Source: Clonostachys chloroleuca (taxonomy: Eukaryota; Ascomycota; Sordariomycetes; Hypocreales; Bionectriaceae). Taken from it: a DNA stretch of 64,000 nt. The DNA lies in contig JBANAY010000003.1 of the NCBI GenBank assembly GCA_037952775.1, positions 6,820,001-6,884,000 of the forward strand, given 5' to 3'. The notes beneath the pieces are model-generated. The model was not told the origin of the DNA and did not search any database. It worked only from the letters and a program-made list of their open reading frames with translations. A program made the position numbers and the translations under genes. Below are positions 33,280-43,999 of the stretch, in pieces (positions within the stretch are counted from its first letter, which is position 1; every line of letters begins with the position of its first letter).

Positions 33280-34544
33280 ATGGGCTGGGTTCTTAACGCG
33301 ACCGAAGATATCAACGGACAATCCAAGTATCCCACCATCATCTCCATATGTGCCGTCTTCTCGGTGCTTTCTACCGTCGTTGTGGGGGCGCGAGTCTGGC
33401 TCCGATCAAAGGCTCGTGGCCTAGCAGCTGACGACTGGTTGTCGATATTTTCAGCGATCTTTGCCATAGCCTATTCAGCCATCACCATCGCGCGTACGTC
33501 TCATCATTCTTTGACCTTTCTAGTCTCCATCAGCCATACTAAGCAATGATCCTTTGATAGAAACCAGGTATGGCCTCGGACTGCCACTGAAGTTGCGACC
33601 CGAGCCGAACCTCGTCATGTACACGCGTGTGAACTACTCCGGGAGGCCTGTGTACCAACTCGGCATCTCCTTCTTCAAAATTGCGCTACTGATAAGCTAC
33701 CTACGCTTGATCCAAGGGACTCATCACAAGGTCTACAGGATCATAATCTGGGTCACCATAGGCTTCGTCTTTTGGCGCATCTGGGATGTGCGCTCGCGCT
33801 TATCCTCGCCTGTAAGCCGGTAGGATCAAGATTCTAACAGACAAGCAGAAACCCGGATTTGAGCTTACTATTTTTCAGGTACACAAGAGCTGGAATCCAA
33901 AGGTCCAGGGCACATGCTTGGCCCCAGGCCCTTCCTTCACTGGCTATGCCGTCGTCACAATTATCTCGGATATCGTCACGGCACTTCTCCCTCTTCCGAT
34001 ACTCCTAAAGCTTCAAGTCCGGACGAGCAAGAAGATCGGGCTTGTCTCGATTTTTATGCTGGGGGTCTTAACAACGGTAGCCTCTATTATGCGCTACTTG
34101 CAGATCGATAGGATCCAACATGGAGATGGCGATTCTACTCTACTTGTTCTTTGGGGAACGATTGAATTCAACATTGGCGTAAGTTAACCCCCGAATCAAC
34201 TGTCCACTCTCAATCTAACGACGGCAGAATGTTGTGTCATCGCTCCCGTTCCTCGCCCCTCTCTTCATACGAAAGGCAAAAAAGACTATCGATCGAAACA
34301 CTCCGATGATTACAACACGCCAAGTGGGAGAAACAAGAGCAAGACGGATGGTCAAGGCTCCAGGTTCTCTATGAAGGTGCTCTCATCGAGTAGGGCCGGG
34401 CCCGTGGAAGGCAACGCATCGGAGACGGGGAGCCGAGAAAATATCCTTGCCGGGGACAGGGATATTGTCAAGTCAGTGACATACAGCGTGAAGGTAGATG
34501 ACGCTTCGATATCAGGGACCACTCAGGATAGGTCACTAAGTTAG
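33280..34544 (+). CDS. PTH11-like (rhodopsin-domain) seven-helix membrane protein, frame broken twice
   Basis: Four exons, 33280..33493, 33561..33819, 33879..34178 and 34228..34544. It opens with YPTIISICAVFSVLSTVVVGARVWLRSKARGLAADDWLSIFSAIFAIAYSAITIAQTRYGLGLPL, the fungal rhodopsin-domain pattern of PTH11-related receptors. GRPVYQLGISFFKIALLISYLRLI, HLGCALALILACKP, KSWNPKVQGTC and MRYLQIDRIQHGDGDSTLLVLWGTIEFNIGNVVSSLPFLAPLF follow. No CFEM domain is seen. Two single-base losses are needed to explain the reading: one in the T run at 33770-33773 and one in the A run at 34278-34283. Without the second, the long Ser-rich tail ending near 34544 is lost. Both lie in homopolymers, so base-calling error is as likely as real decay. 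Such proteins sense surface or nutrient cues. Confidence 0.75.
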
Positions 34545-34655
34545 GATAGAATTCGACATCGTCTCTTTGATTCATCATTAATACACTGGGACCTCGACTT
34601 CAATCAAGACCATAAAGCTTGCGGCGCTCTTCGTCATGTTCATCTCGATGCCATG

Positions 34656-36266
34656 TTAGCTTCCCCAAGCGGCTACAGATAATTTCAGTGTGAAGTACTC
34701 ACCTATGCCACCGAGTGTCTTGGGTATTTGGGATATGTGAACCCAATAGCCTTCTCTCGGTTTATTCTTTAATAATGTATTATCATCACTCGTCTGTTGT
34801 TCGAAACCGGAGTATGGGATCTTTCTCCAGAACTTCAGGCCTCCAATGTCTGCTCGTTGTAATCTGGTCACGTCCAAGCCCTGCATCTCTGCTGATTTCA
34901 AATCCATCAAAGAGTAAAATATCCACTCTCGAAAAGTGACCGTAACATCAGTCTTTGGCGAAACAATCCTGTTCAAAAGATGGTCAATGCTTGGGAGGGT
35001 AAAGGTGAGAAGGCGCTCCTCAGTATTCTTGCGGCCGTATCCAAGCTGCTTTAGGCTATTGTTTAAATCGTCATCCAGAAATCTTTGGTCACTCTTCAGT
35101 AAAAGTCGGAGGAATGCCAGCGATGGAAATAACGGCTTAGATGCCTCACGAGAAGCAGACGCACCCAACGAGCTGATCGGGCGGTTCGGTGACACGCCCA
35201 AAAGAACCTGAGCTAAGCGCACGTTATACCCGTCCAACGAGAGTTCGAGGGACCTAATCATAGACAGCTTGAAGGGTGAGATGATATCGTGGGCTCCTTG
35301 TAGGAGCACCTGGGAGGATATCTGGATGGTGTTGGTCTGATAGAGCACCTCAATGCCCTCATCATAACTACTCGTATTCGAATCAACGGGCTGCCCAAGC
35401 GCAAGAGGCGTGCGAATCAGAAGCACTTACGCTTGTTTGCAAGTCAATAACCAGCCTGCCGCGCCAACGAAACACTTTTCAGGGATCTCGCCTGGCCAAT
35501 AAGTGCAGCTTCCCTCCGCAGAGAGACATTTGTCTTCGTGGACATCTGTTGAGCCCTCCCGGTTCACACAACCTCGCCTTCCATAGCTCAGCATTGGGTC
35601 GTCAGGCCGCGCTCGATGGCAAACGCAGCTGAACCACCGCCATTTCTTTTTCTCTGATTCATCGTACAGGACAATGTTGGGGGTGAATAAACCAAAGCGG
35701 CTATGGATCCCAGCATGGAGGTGGGCTTCGGGGCTCTGGCCTAGTAAACGGCACTTGTCATGGCTGATGACACGAAACGGGTGTCTGAAGCTGAGATCCA
35801 GATGCACAGTGCGCGAGCCAAATGCATGAACCAAGATCTGGCGCCTGATCTCCGGTGGTAGCCTTGTAAAGAAAAGACAGGGGCCGCGACTGGGGCTCCG
35901 GATCGCTCGGTCGGGCTGGGGATGAATTCCAAACCACCGTCTCAGCAACCGATTGCGACTCTGCTGCTTCTCTTTCTTCTTCCGGCTCTCTGGATCAATG
36001 CACATCAATTCCAAGGTACGGTCGCGACGGATCCTCTCACGCTTTGTCTTGCAGTTTGTGCACCACCTCTCGATCTCATATTCGAGGATACCGAGGTGGA
36101 TGATGGCGAGGATAAATGGGCTCATCGCAAACCAGATGCCCAGCGAGATGATACCAAAAATGCCCATGAGGACGTCATCTTCGTATTTGAGGTTCTGAAA
36201 GGTGTCGATGATGTCCTTCCTGCTGATAACCTTTAGCACGTCGCACACTCGATCTTGTCTCCACAT
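34656..36266 (-). CDS. DUF7730-like protein with N-terminal membrane segment, 515 aa
   Basis: Two exons, complement(join(34656..35367,35431..36266)). The acceptor GAGTAG gives LLTCKQAYDEGIEVLYQTNTIQISS, which fits the family; the nearer AG at GGGCAG would break the frame. A hydrophobic stretch at about residues 33-60 (LMGIFGIISLGIWFAMSPFILAIIHLGI) is followed by a very basic region (KTKRERIRRDRTLE, RKKKEKQQSRNRLLRRW). PCLFFTRLPPEIRRQILVHAFGSRTVHLDL is the F-box-like motif that opens the domain catalogued as DUF7730 in many filamentous ascomycetes. Function is unknown. It converges on the PTH11-like gene. Confidence 0.85.
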
Positions 36267-37710
36267 GTCGGCTATTGTCGGTATTTTCCAAGGGGTGGTT
36301 CAGATTAATCATTCGCTTCGCATCTTTCAGCTGATCCAGGGATCAACAGGAAGATGCGCCGTGATTTTGTAATGTCGCGCGACAAAGACGAGTCGCAATG
36401 GCCAACAGCTTCGACGTCATGCCTCGGCTGAGATGGCGCGTTGTGCCGCATTATGTTTTATAGGTAGTTTCAATCGCTGACTGGCATTCAGCTGAGAGTC
36501 AAGTGACCATCAGCCAATAGCCGTTAGCAAGAGTTCTGTGTCTGTGTCTCCATCCGTCCAGTCGAAAAATTAACATACATGGTAATTTCTAGCGCTGGAG
36601 CGTGTCAGCCCACACATCTGATCTGATCTGACAATTTAGCGCGACCAAGCACAGACCAGACGCCCTTGTTGCTTCAGGAGCTTGCTCCATCCGTTGCCCA
36701 GCGGCTCAATGAGCGTGGAAGGAAAGTTTCCATGGAGGTGGTATCATTTCCTCCTCTTTGCTGTCGAGGCTCCCTGGCTAGCCTTGATACGTCAGCGCAT
36801 CGTTGCATGGATGAGAGTGCTAATTTCAATAACGCGCCCCTCAATGTCGCTTGATGTCAGCTACCTGGACCTGAAGTGTATCACCCATGCCGCATTCACC
36901 GCTTCAACGAATTGGGAAAGAGGGAGATAGCAAGTATGGCAAGTCTTCTTCGATTACTAGGCCACCGTATGTTTATCGAATCAAGCGCCAACGAAGAAAC
37001 AAATTAAAGCACTGTTTTGTCGAAAGCTGAGCTTAGTCAGCAGTTGAACTTCTCCTTTTCTACCTTCTTACAAAGTGGTACCTACCCTGAATCTTCGATT
37101 CGGAAGATGAACAAAGACGACAGAAGGGACATATCTAAGGTCGAGACACAACTACTGGGCTATCAATAACATGACCGTCCGCATGAGTCTCGAAGGCAAC
37201 GGTATATTAGAATTGCACTCTACTTAATATTAGACGTTCAACACAGCAACTTGGGGAGTTCGGAAATTATACCGTGAAACGTGTTGGGTGGGAACTTGAC
37301 GATTACCGCATCCTCTACTAATATAATATTTGTAAATAATTAATTGATGCATTACAGTTCATGAGGTAGAAGTAATTAGGATAATGGAGGACCCTTATCT
37401 AGAGCTACTAGCTACTTACTATAGCAAAAGAGAGAAAGAATGAAGATAGACCACGACAACGCAGACTTGGGGTTCGAACGCCGGACTCCTGCAAAAAGGC
37501 AACCGACCGCACGCATGTCCACGCACCACTGCCTTAACAGTCGTACGAGGACAGTTGCATATCCTGGGAAATTTTACATAGAGCATGTTTATATCGCGTG
37601 GTCACCCAGGTCATGATTGGGCAGAAACAGCGGAACCAGTCAAGTGCATTTCAGCTAGGTCAACGCAGAGCAATTATACGGGCAAATCTTGCCTTTGAGA
37701 GAGCGCAAAT
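36267..37710. other. Gene-free stretch, AT-rich in the middle
   Basis: About 1.4 kb with no convincing gene. The part at about 36950-37450 is AT-rich. A tRNA-like GTTCGAA block lies near 37470-37490 but does not fold into a tRNA. Confidence 0.4.
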
Positions 37711-38060
37711 TCAAGTTGGGGACAGATTTAAGGTTTTTGCATGTTGTGCTTCGTGCTGAATCTTAAATAGCGACAGAGTTAACTTGCGAAGTATTTTATT
37801 TGAGGCCTGGCTAAAAAATCGCCACACGTGTTTGTGTCTGCCAGGCATTTCTTTGTCAACCTCAGACTCCCCCTCCCCTGGGGTCGCATCTCTTTCTTCG
37901 CCCCCGAAGCGGTGACCGCGCAATCTTACTCTTTCCCCTGCAAGATACCCTCCAAGACGGCACTGTGCTCAGCGTCAATCTCGAACTGGAAAAGGTTCGC
38001 TATTGGGAGACGCGGGAACGTGCCTTCCATGGCTTGGCTCCCTCGTTCCTTCCTGCTCTT
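37711..38060 (-). pseudogene. Relic of a second SF1 helicase copy
   Basis: On the reverse strand, about 37945-38040 reads FPRLPIANLFQFEIDAEHSAVLEGILQGKE and then stops. This matches, with a few changes, the stretch just before the P-loop in the helicase pseudogene at 40422-43974 (FPGLPMANLFRF, stop, NDAECRAVLERML). The nucleotide match is also visible on the plus strand between about 37944-38010 and 42348-42420. Downstream, the open frame 37711-37923 no longer resembles the helicase. The copy is therefore a short fragment. It is useful because it shows that the first stop of the larger copy sits where a glutamate codon stood. Confidence 0.65.
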
Positions 38061-38099
38061 GCTACTTCCCAGTAGGCAATGGCCAGCAAGCACCACCAC

Positions 38100-39224
38100 C
38101 CACCTTCATCCCCCCTCTCGCAGTTTCCATCTTCCCTCTTCTTTCTTCCTTTGGCATCACATCGTCAGTTTCTCGACTTGTTTTTTCTTCCTTCACTCTT
38201 CATCGTCTTACCATTTTTCGACGCCGTTGCATAGCAGTGGCGGTTTTCATTTTTCTCGTCGTCTGCCAGCCCGCCTTGTCCTGTCTTCGCGTTCTCTGCG
38301 TTTATATGATTCCTCGGAATCATTTTAAGAGCTCTGTTTCGTGTCGCCAATTGCCTCCCTCGGACACGACCGACTCGCTTCGTGCAGTCGGTTCGTTGTT
38401 TCGTCTTCGCCCTTCGCTCTCTCTCTCCTCAGACACAGCCGGATCGCTTCGTGCAGCCGATTTTCTGCTTCATCTTAGACGTCGCTATCTGTACGCTTCG
38501 TGCTGCGGATTCTTTAGTTTTCGGTATGGAACAATGGAGAAACGTTTGACAAGCATTCACATTGACAGACCAGCAGACACAATGTCTGAGTTGACCACTC
38601 AACCCCCGCCCAACCCCCAGGGCAATACATCCGCGGTGAGGACACAATATCTTACCAAGGGCTGTATAATGGTAAAGAGCCATGCAAACACTACCGATTT
38701 CCCAAACCACTTGTGGCAGAGTCTACCCACGAATGATTTAAGAATCCGTACCAATCTCACATTATTTACATTTTCAACCCTTCATCCATAGCAGGAATTC
38801 CAGTTTCAATTGCCCGTTTTGTGGAGTTTCGGCTCCGAATTCTCGTTTGCACGGCCCCATCGTGGCCCCTTTTTATTCGCCGTGTCGACTTTTGCGCCGA
38901 CATTTTCGGCCTCGTTCGTCGCCCTCGCCCTCGCGCCCAGACTCTGCGCCGGTAGAATAAGAATTCCAGTGAAGGACCGACTCGCTTCGTGCAGTCGGTC
39001 GTTTTGCGTGGCTCGCCCTCGTCTTCACTTGGAGGATTCGGAATCTCCTCGTCGCTGGACCCTCGGCTTTCAATTGGTCTCGAGATTGACTCGCTCCGTG
39101 CAGTCGATCTTCCAGATCTTCTAATAGCATCAACATCGACTCGCTTCGTGCAGTCGATCTTTTACAGAGCCATCTATCCCATCGAGTCAACCTCTCCGAC
39201 AAGACAACCCGCCAAGCCGTCAAG
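38100..39224 (+). repeat. CT-rich 5' leader with six copies of a 20-nt hairpin motif
   Basis: This stretch precedes the orphan gene at 39225. It is pyrimidine-rich and carries six copies of CGACTCGCTTCGTGCAGTCG or close variants: 38371-38390, 38441-38460, 38491-38510, 38978-38997, 39087-39106 and 39137-39156. Three are perfect. Each can pair with itself (CGACT with AGTCG, then GC with GC around a TTCGT loop). The part 38221-38510 is collinear with the reverse strand of 44541-44260, upstream of the helicase pseudogene. Copies are unevenly spaced, so this is not a simple tandem array. Whether it is transcribed is unknown. Confidence 0.7.
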
Positions 39225-39911
39225 ATGTCTTACAACGAGTTTGAGCGATCTGTCGAGTCCATCAATGGCAAGATTGACGACCATTGGTACGTCTACCAAG
39301 AGATGCCAGAAACCTTGGCCAATATGGACGACATGGACAGCGCCGCCGCTCTATACGCAATGAAAAAGTTGCGCAGATTGTGCGTCGAAGGCTGCAGACT
39401 CCAACAGTTCCTGCTCGAGGAGTTTGAGAAGACTTGCGACCATGGGTGAGTCCAATTGGCCTGATATACTCATCTACCTAATTCTAACATTCACAGCTTC
39501 TGGGACGAGATCCCGTACTACTGCGAGGAGTCTATGGGTCGCGACTTCGCCATGGACAACGATGATGAAGTTGAAAATCTTCGCGACAATGTCCAACAGC
39601 GCCTTGAAACTCTGCGAATGGTCAAGCGCGTAATCGTGGATTCCACGAATACGGTCTATCCAACGCCCCTGGAAGAAGGCGACATAGGAGCCAAATTTTG
39701 CACTTCGCCAAAAGAAATGCTGGAATGGTGTTACAAGGCGCTCTGCAACAATGGTTCTATGCCGCAGGTGGCTGAGCAGTGGACAGCCAGGCATAGACGC
39801 TTCGTTAAGTGGAGTTGCAGAGGTTCGAAACACAGGATCACGATGATCAGTGGAGTGAATGATACTCCAGACGAAGACTTCGATTCCGTGAACGATATCG
39901 ACCTCGATTAG
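39225..39911 (+). CDS. Orphan acidic protein, 211 aa
   Basis: Two exons, join(39225..39445,39497..39911); the splice gives FEKTCDHGFWDEIPYYCEES with phase closing. The N-terminal part (FERSVESINGKIDDHWYVYQEMPETLANMDDMDSAAALYAMKKLRRLCVEGCRLQQFLLEEFEKTC) looks helical. A middle helix (VENLRDNVQQRLETLRMVKRVIVD) and a C-terminal domain with CTSPKEMLEWCYKALCNNG follow, and the tail is acidic (DTPDEDFDSVNDIDLD). I do not recognise the family. It is probably cytosolic or nuclear, with no signal peptide or membrane segment. It converges on the helicase pseudogene, and both are preceded by similar hairpin-bearing leaders. They may be members of one duplicated accessory gene set. Confidence 0.7.
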
Positions 39912-40421
39912 TGCACAATAGCTTGGGAGTCGAGATTCACCAACTTTACAAAGCCGAACTGTGTCCCAGAAGTATGGCCAGAACTTTTCGAATAGCTACC
40001 CCTCGTGCCGCAGAACTATCCATTCTGACGAGTTCATCCATCATTGGGAAACTCTATATAGTACGGCCATTTAGACGAGATAATTACACCACAGCCGCCT
40101 GTCCCAGAGTTCGATATGGAGTTATAGCCACTCGACCTGTGGTTCCAGAATGCTGTTGTCGAAGGTTTGGATCCTAAGTTTCCAATATAGGCCACAATAA
40201 TGAGAGAAAATAGCTAGTAATAGCAATAAGAAGAAATTATTCAGTAATTATTTGAGAATATTATCTGCTTATTGTTATACAACAGGAAGCATTATAATGT
40301 GACTGTCTGCTATAATAGTTCTGTCGAGGTGACTTCGCAGTCCCTATTTTTCTGATAACCACTTGCTTGTCTAGAGAGTGGGCATATTTCATCAATGTGG
40401 ATTAGTGCACCTGAGAATCTA
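39912..40421. other. Intergenic region, no gene seen
   Basis: AT-rich 510 bp between the convergent orphan gene and helicase pseudogene. Nothing recognisable. Confidence 0.4.
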
Positions 40422-43400
40422 TCAGCTTGATTGGATCATGACACGAAACTGTTCGATAGAACGACGACTTTTATTGGAGGCTTTTAAAAGCTGGTATCTA
40501 CACCCCCCAACAACCGTCACAATACGCCCAGCCCGATGCATGAGAATTAAGATGGCCCTCAACTTCTGGGCGGCCTGACATTCCAACTCTCCATTGTTGT
40601 TTCTGACAAGGAACCTCTGCCCGGCTAACTTCCCGAGGTCCATTCCACCTGCACGTCCTCCTCGTCCTCCACCTCGACCGTGCGCATTGGTCGTGGATGT
40701 GCCGCTGCGAAAGTCTCCAGTAACGTTTATATCTCCGACAAGGAGAAGGAAAGACATATGTCGCGATATTGCGACATTGAGGCATCTGGGTTCCTTAGAG
40801 AACCCTGGCCCCCATGTCTCGTTCGTACCAAAAATAACGACGCTTATCGGACGTTCCTTGCCCTGGATCGACTCCACAGTTGATACCATGACTTTACCCA
40901 CCAGAGAGGCGTATCGCTTGAGTTGGTGCTCAACCCCTTCTACATTGGCTGAATGGAGAACGATAATCATAATCTCCGATGGATTAATCCGGGTATTCCA
41001 AGCCTGAGTATCCCGAATAAGCTCGTCGAGGAGGCGAAGCGCGATCCTGACCTGGTCTGGGCTCGACTTGGACTCGGTCATACGGTTCACTCTGACCCGG
41101 GAGTCTGGGCAGTGTACATAGACCTCACGCAGGGTACCTTCGGGGGATGGCCTGAGAATATGTGGGAACTTGCGCAGCATGAAGGCCTCCATGGCACGGC
41201 CAGATGCATGAACAGGGAGCGAGATATCACACCAGGAGCCGTAATCGGCACGCAACTCTGGGTAAATCACCTCTTGGGAGAGGGTGAAGAGGCCCCTGGC
41301 CATGCGAAGTTGCGTGTGCAATCTGAAAATGGGCCATCCAGAAGCCTGCAAAAACTCCATAATGGAGATTCTGGCGTCAGGCCCGTGGCGGTTCCGGTAC
41401 GCGCCATCGCCATCAGAGGTCACGTCGTGGAAGGACCTGACCGCAACATTCAGCTGCAGACGGTCGCCTGCCATCACACAGGGCATCATGGTGTTGCCCC
41501 AGACCGTGTAAAAGTCCGGCCTGCTCATGCAGGCAGCTTCGTCAATGGCAAAGCCGCGGGCTTGCTCCAGCTTCCATCTCGAGTAGGGCAGCTTGCTCGA
41601 CTCGGCCGGAGTGGTGCAGACGACGTCCGCCTGCATGAGGATATATCGCATCATGCCCTGGATCCGGGTTTCTGGGGTCTCGCCGGCTTTGACGTACTCC
41701 TCCCAGGTCATATCCATGCTGGCGAGTTTGAGGAGGTTTTCCAGCTTTTTGTCGCCTTGGAAGCTGCGGCTGGCGTCATGGAGCTGAGAGCAGTCGTCGG
41801 GCCGCAGCGCTGGAATGGCGGCAGAGCCAAGAGCCTTCAAGAGCCAGAAAGCGAGCGAATTTTCGAGCTTCCACGGGGATCCATGCTTGGGGGCGGCATC
41901 GTTGATGGACTCGTGGCATTGGAGTATACTCATGAATACAGCCACCTCGTCCTCCCACTTGTAGCCACGGACCACCAGAAGACGGCGGCAGGGCGGCTCC
42001 TTGTCTGCCTTACCATTGACGCGACGCGTGACATCTGTACTGATGTCCATCAAACGGTCAGCTGCATTATCGCAGGCGATGTTGGTCGGGGCTGACATGT
42101 ACACCCGCCCTACGCTTCTAACCAGTCCGTAGGATGCCACGGCCAGAGCTGTCGTCTATCCGAATCCGGGGCCCTAGTATTATAAGTTAGCGGAATAGAA
42201 GAATGTATTGTGCAATAATAAGCAGATTGTGCTATTGGGCAACAATAAGCAGACAGGAATGATAGACATCGGTTTTAACTTACAGCAGTGATCATGGCCA
42301 GTCCAAGATGGCGGTTAGAAAGATATCTGGAAAATCTTTCGCGATCACCTGGGAGCATACGCTCCAAGACAGCACGGCACTCGGCGTCATTCTAGAACCG
42401 GAAAAGATTCGCCATTGGGAGGCCAGGGAATATACCGCTCATCTTATAGTTGGGCCAAGGTTGTTCCAACGTAGTCCCATAGAAGCCTGTGCCGCGGATG
42501 ACAGCGCGAGCCAGCTTCTGACGTTCGGCGACATGTTGGCGGACCTCGCGTCTGCCGACCAGCGGAGCGTAGATGTCGTTTTTAGGCACCGTCAAGCCGA
42601 ACACCCTTGGGTTACTGGGGCGGCTTCCTGGCAACATCTCGTTGACGGCATCGCACTTTCTCTCGTATTCCTCAACTTCAACATGGAACTTGAGAGAAAC
42701 GACATTCCAGTCGCTGCTTGACTGCTTGAGGGCCTGCAGAGCAAGTCTTCGGTCGCTGAAAGTCTTGATGTTGAATTCTGGCAGCTCAACCTCGTCCAGG
42801 TCCTCGTCCAAGTCCTCGTCCTTGGCCTCTGGAAATACGCGAAGGACCAGCTCATGCTCTGCGATGGGGTGATTTCGCATGACACTCAAGATCTCTGGAT
42901 TCTCGCAGATCTCAGCGCGCCGTATCGAACGCTTGTTGCCCTTCTCGTCGAAGAACACGACCGAGAGGCGGCTGTGGGCCAGGCGACGACAAGCATATTT
43001 GAGCGTTTCTCTGAATTGTTGATCGCATGGCACAACAAGGCAGGTCCAAGCACGGGAGTCATGAGACTCGGCGGCGTATGCTCGAAGACGGACATCGTAA
43101 AGGCGTTTGGCAGCATCGTCTACCCAGACAATGTCTTGGGCAAGGGACTGTGTCAGGACAGCAGCATGGTCGTTGTCTGTGGCGAAGGTCCATGCTGGGA
43201 GAAATCTTCCGCCAGGGTTCTCCTCTGCCTGCTGTCGAAACCTGTCCGCGTCCCAAAAATGCGTGTCGCCCCATGGGTACTCAAAAGGGGCTGGCCAGGC
43301 CTCAGTCTTCAGCTGCTTTTCTAAGACTTCCCCCTTGAACTTGACGATGAAGCGCTGCTCTGGGGACGTGAGGATGTCGAGCAAAGTGAGGTTGCCGACG

Positions 43401-43974
43401 ACTGGTGATCCTTGGAGCCACGCATCGCACTCATGACCAGAGTTCAATCGTGGCATCCCGAGGCCGTCAATGCGGATGTTATCGGCATTGTCAACGTTCA
43501 CCTTGAGGAGGCAGCATTTGTCTCGCACACTGGCGGGGAGGCGGATGGCAAGGTCGCTCGGAACGCTGGAGACGGTGGTGGTGAGACTCTCGCGCGGGAA
43601 TTTGACGACAATCTTGTAGCGCTGTGCCAGTTCCACACCCTCAGCGGTGCCTGTGTTGGCTGTCACTCAATGTTAGTATGTGGAAGGCTTATAGCGGAGA
43701 GAACCTCGGACTTACTTGTGTAGGAGACACCAAAGCCAGAAGAATCCAGCTGCTCTGCCCGGCAGAGTGGGAGTTGGATGCTCAGCCCAACATACATCTC
43801 CCGGCCAGGGTTTTTGATCAAAGTCAGGGAGACAAATACCTCGCTCGAGAGGTCCAAACCGTCCCCTCCAATAAACTTGGTAGGGAGTGCGGGATGGTTC
43901 ACTACCACCAAGGAAGCCTTCGACAGGTTCATTGGGGCCTTTGGTGCAGAAACTCGAGTCGATGGTTGAGACAT
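40422..43974 (-). pseudogene. Superfamily-1 (UPF1/DNA2-like) helicase with two in-frame stops
   Basis: Exons complement(join(40422..42173,42284..43659,43716..43974)) give 1129 codons. The N-terminal half is a long domain I cannot name (PMNLSKASLVVVNHPALPTKFIGGDGLDLSSEVFVSLTL onward). The C-terminal half is a P-loop helicase: GPGFG-stop-TTALAVASYG at the Walker A site, ADVVCTTPAES (motif Ib-like), FAIDEAACMSRPDFY (motif II, DEAA), LRMARGLF, STVESIQGKERPISVVIFG (motif V) and RCLNVAISRHMSFLLLVGD (motif VI). A Gly/Arg-rich tail (HGRGGGRGGRAGG) follows. Stops are TAG at 42392-42394 and TAG at 42156-42158, the latter replacing the invariant Walker A lysine. All other exon frames are open, so inactivation looks recent. 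An acceptor at that same TAG would skip the second stop but delete the P-loop. Confidence 0.8.
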
Positions 43975-43999
43975 TGAGACTTATTGACCTGTTAGCTGA

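Noticed and set aside
37440..37560. tRNA-like block (GTTCGAACCCC on the reverse strand with a GGCAGTGG box upstream)
   Set aside because: The T-stem has a mismatch, no matching acceptor stem or proper anticodon arm can be drawn, and spacing is wrong for a tRNA.
38003..38791. 262-codon plus-strand open frame in the CT-rich leader
   Set aside because: The Ser/Phe/Leu-rich translation simply reflects pyrimidine-rich DNA, and the frame crosses the hairpin repeats; it is better read as leader sequence.
40953..42095. 380-codon plus-strand open frame
   Set aside because: It is entirely antisense to the helicase exon, whose conserved motifs on the other strand settle the coding strand.
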